Source of the DNA: Pontibacter vulgaris
GTDB taxonomy: Bacteria > Bacteroidota > Bacteroidia > Cytophagales > Hymenobacteraceae
Length of the DNA stretch: 64,000 nucleotides
Direction of reading: 5' to 3'
Assembly: GCF_022758145.1 (NCBI RefSeq)
Contig: NZ_JAJVDH010000005.1
Location: 248,001 to 312,000, forward strand
The notes beneath the pieces are model-generated. The model worked only from the letters and a program-made list of their open reading frames with translations, had not been told where the DNA came from and did not search any database. Positions within the stretch are counted from its first letter, which is position 1. Each line of letters opens with the position of its first letter. Below, piece after piece: positions 62,924 through 64,000 of the stretch. A program made the translations under genes and the position numbers.

Positions 62924-64000
62924 ATGATTATAGTTGATACAGCCTTAGCCAAACGCCATGCCGAAGGCAAACCAGTACGTGTAGCCATGGTAGGCGCCGG
63001 ATTTATGGGCCGTGGCATTGCCCTTCAAATCTGCAAATATGTGCCAGGCATGGAGCTTGTAGCCATTGCCAACCGCGATACCGATAAAGCCAGACGTGCC
63101 TATTCAGAAGCTGATGTTTTTGATGTTGCTGAAGTAGCTTCCCTAACTGCCCTTGAAGAAAATATCCGTAACGGAAAGTATAGCATTACAGACGACGCCA
63201 TGCTGCTGTGCGATGCTGAAGGCATTGATGCTATTATAGAAGTAACAGGTGCTGTAGAATTCGGGACTAACGTTGCGTTGCGCGCCATCGAAAACAAGAA
63301 GCATATCATCATGATGAATGCTGAGGTAGATGGTACTGTTGGCCCTATTCTGAAAGTATATGCTGATAAAGCAGGTGTGGTGTTCACAAACGCAGATGGC
63401 GACCAGCCAGGTGTTGAAATGAACCTATACCGTTTTGTGAAGTCGCTGGGCGTTAAGCCTGTACTTTGCGGTAACATCAAAGGCTTGCACGACCCTTACC
63501 GTAACCCAACCACACAAAAAGGCTTTGCCGAGAAATGGGGACAGAACCCAGCTATGGTAACTTCTTTTGCCGATGGCAGCAAGATATCTTTTGAGCAGGC
63601 TATTGTAGCAAACGGAACCGGTATGCGTGTGGCTAAACGCGGTATGCTGGGGCCAACTGTACCAAGCGGAACTTCTCTGAAAGATGTGGTAAATTCACTT
63701 TACCCGCTGGAAGCTTTGACTGAAGGCCCGGGAGTAGTTGACTACGTAGTTGGCGCTGAGCCAGGACCAGGTGTATTTATACTTGGTACACACGATCACC
63801 CGATTCAGCAACACTACCTTAACCTGTATAAATTAGGCGAAGGCCCACTTTATTTGTTCTATACACCGTACCACCTGTGCCATTTCGAGGTGCCAAGCAC
63901 TGTAGCAAGAGCCGTATTATTTAACGATGCTGCCCTTACGCCAATTGCAGGCCCTTGTGTAGAGGTAGTTGCTGCCGCCAAAACCGACCTGAAAGCAGGC
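62924..64000 (+). CDS. NAD(P)-dependent oxidoreductase, homoserine-dehydrogenase-like, C-terminally cut by the window
   Basis: The visible 359 residues start MIIVDTALAKRHAEGKP and have VAMVGAGFMGRGIALQICKY as the dinucleotide fold. AIIEVTGAVEFG and DGDQPGVEMNLYRFVKSLGV follow. The layout resembles the SAF-domain-associated oxidoreductase family found in some CDP-sugar loci. The reading frame continues past 64000. It starts 41 bp after the RfbC-like gene. Role: possible reduction or oxidation of a sugar or side-chain precursor; not provable from the fragment. Confidence 0.8.
   Translation, partial: MIIVDTALAKRHAEGKPVRVAMVGAGFMGRGIALQICKYVPGMELVAIANRDTDKARRAYSEADVFDVAEVASLTALEENIRNGKYSITDDAMLLCDAEGIDAIIEVTGAVEFGTNVALRAIENKKHIIMMNAEVDGTVGPILKVYADKAGVVFTNADGDQPGVEMNLYRFVKSLGVKPVLCGNIKGLHDPYRNPTTQKGFAEKWGQNPAMVTSFADGSKISFEQAIVANGTGMRVAKRGMLGPTVPSGTSLKDVVNSLYPLEALTEGPGVVDYVVGAEPGPGVFILGTHDHPIQQHYLNLYKLGEGPLYLFYTPYHLCHFEVPSTVARAVLFNDAALTPIAGPCVEVVAAAKTDLKAG

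Noticed and set aside
1..64000. AAGTATA as a plain promoter element (it resembles part of TAnnTTTG when read as TATACTT)
   Set aside because: Copies lie in both orientations, inside genes and at gene ends, without the distance relation expected for promoters.
1..64000. tRNA, rRNA, insertion sequences, prophage
   Set aside because: No cloverleaf, transposase or phage gene could be recognised in either strand.

Overview
This window looks like chromosomal DNA of a Bacteroidota member, most likely Cytophagales/Hymenobacteraceae and close to Pontibacter (the genus is an inference from protein style, not a match). The evidence is a complete PorP/SprF protein, a 2,422-residue secreted protein with a type IX secretion (T9SS) type B C-terminal domain, a head-GIN (DUF2807) lipoprotein, many short lipoproteins, few strong Shine-Dalgarno sites and TAnnTTTG-type -7 boxes. 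There is no rRNA, tRNA, CRISPR array, prophage or intact insertion sequence. Most of it is ordinary core and shell genome.

Layout. 1-4.1 kb: a cut-off secreted protein, a DUF2461 protein, a GC-rich gene-free stretch that looks like repeat debris, then a 2-hydroxyacid dehydrogenase behind a putative secreted zinc peptidase. 4.4-7.9 kb: a tight three-gene glycosyltransferase operon (two GT2 enzymes and a multi-span GT-C enzyme). 8.2-18.2 kb: a Bcp-type peroxiredoxin, a lipoprotein, an alpha/beta hydrolase, a calcium-type P-ATPase, Tex, a beta-barrel protein and an SRPBCC protein. 18.3-23.6 kb: two paralogous lipoproteins flanking an FAD protein, an M48-like protease and a GIN lipoprotein. 24.4-31.3 kb: a beta-barrel, an SDR, a Nudix hydrolase, a lipoprotein, a GH3 enzyme, and an overlapping rhomboid protease/VTT membrane protein pair. 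31.9-39.7 kb: small envelope and stress-type genes, an HD protein, a sterol-desaturase-like enzyme, a nucleoid-associated protein and two Spy/CpxP-like proteins. 40-48.4 kb: an RhlE-type helicase, a multi-PAS histidine kinase with a stand-alone receiver protein, and a divergent CopA/CopZ-like copper export pair. 48.5-56.7 kb: a T9SS adhesin-like giant with its PorP/SprF partner. 57.8-64 kb: the start of an exopolysaccharide locus with a polyprenyl-phosphate sugar transferase, a WecG/TagA transferase, then rfbF, an epimerase/dehydratase, an rfbC-like gene and an oxidoreductase cut by the window edge.

The strongest unexplained signal is not a gene. The heptamer AAGTATA (complement TATACTT) occurs about 40 times in the first 10 kb by eye count, against about 2 expected from composition. 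It lies in both orientations, in genes and between them, often as the palindrome AAGTATACTT or as inverted pairs forming hairpins. It is carried by Ser-Ile (AGT ATA) and Ile-Leu (ATA CTT) codon pairs, and is absent from about 2.8 kb of the nucleotide-sugar genes. Many gene ends carry long perfect hairpin terminators, and several include this heptamer in the stem or loop.
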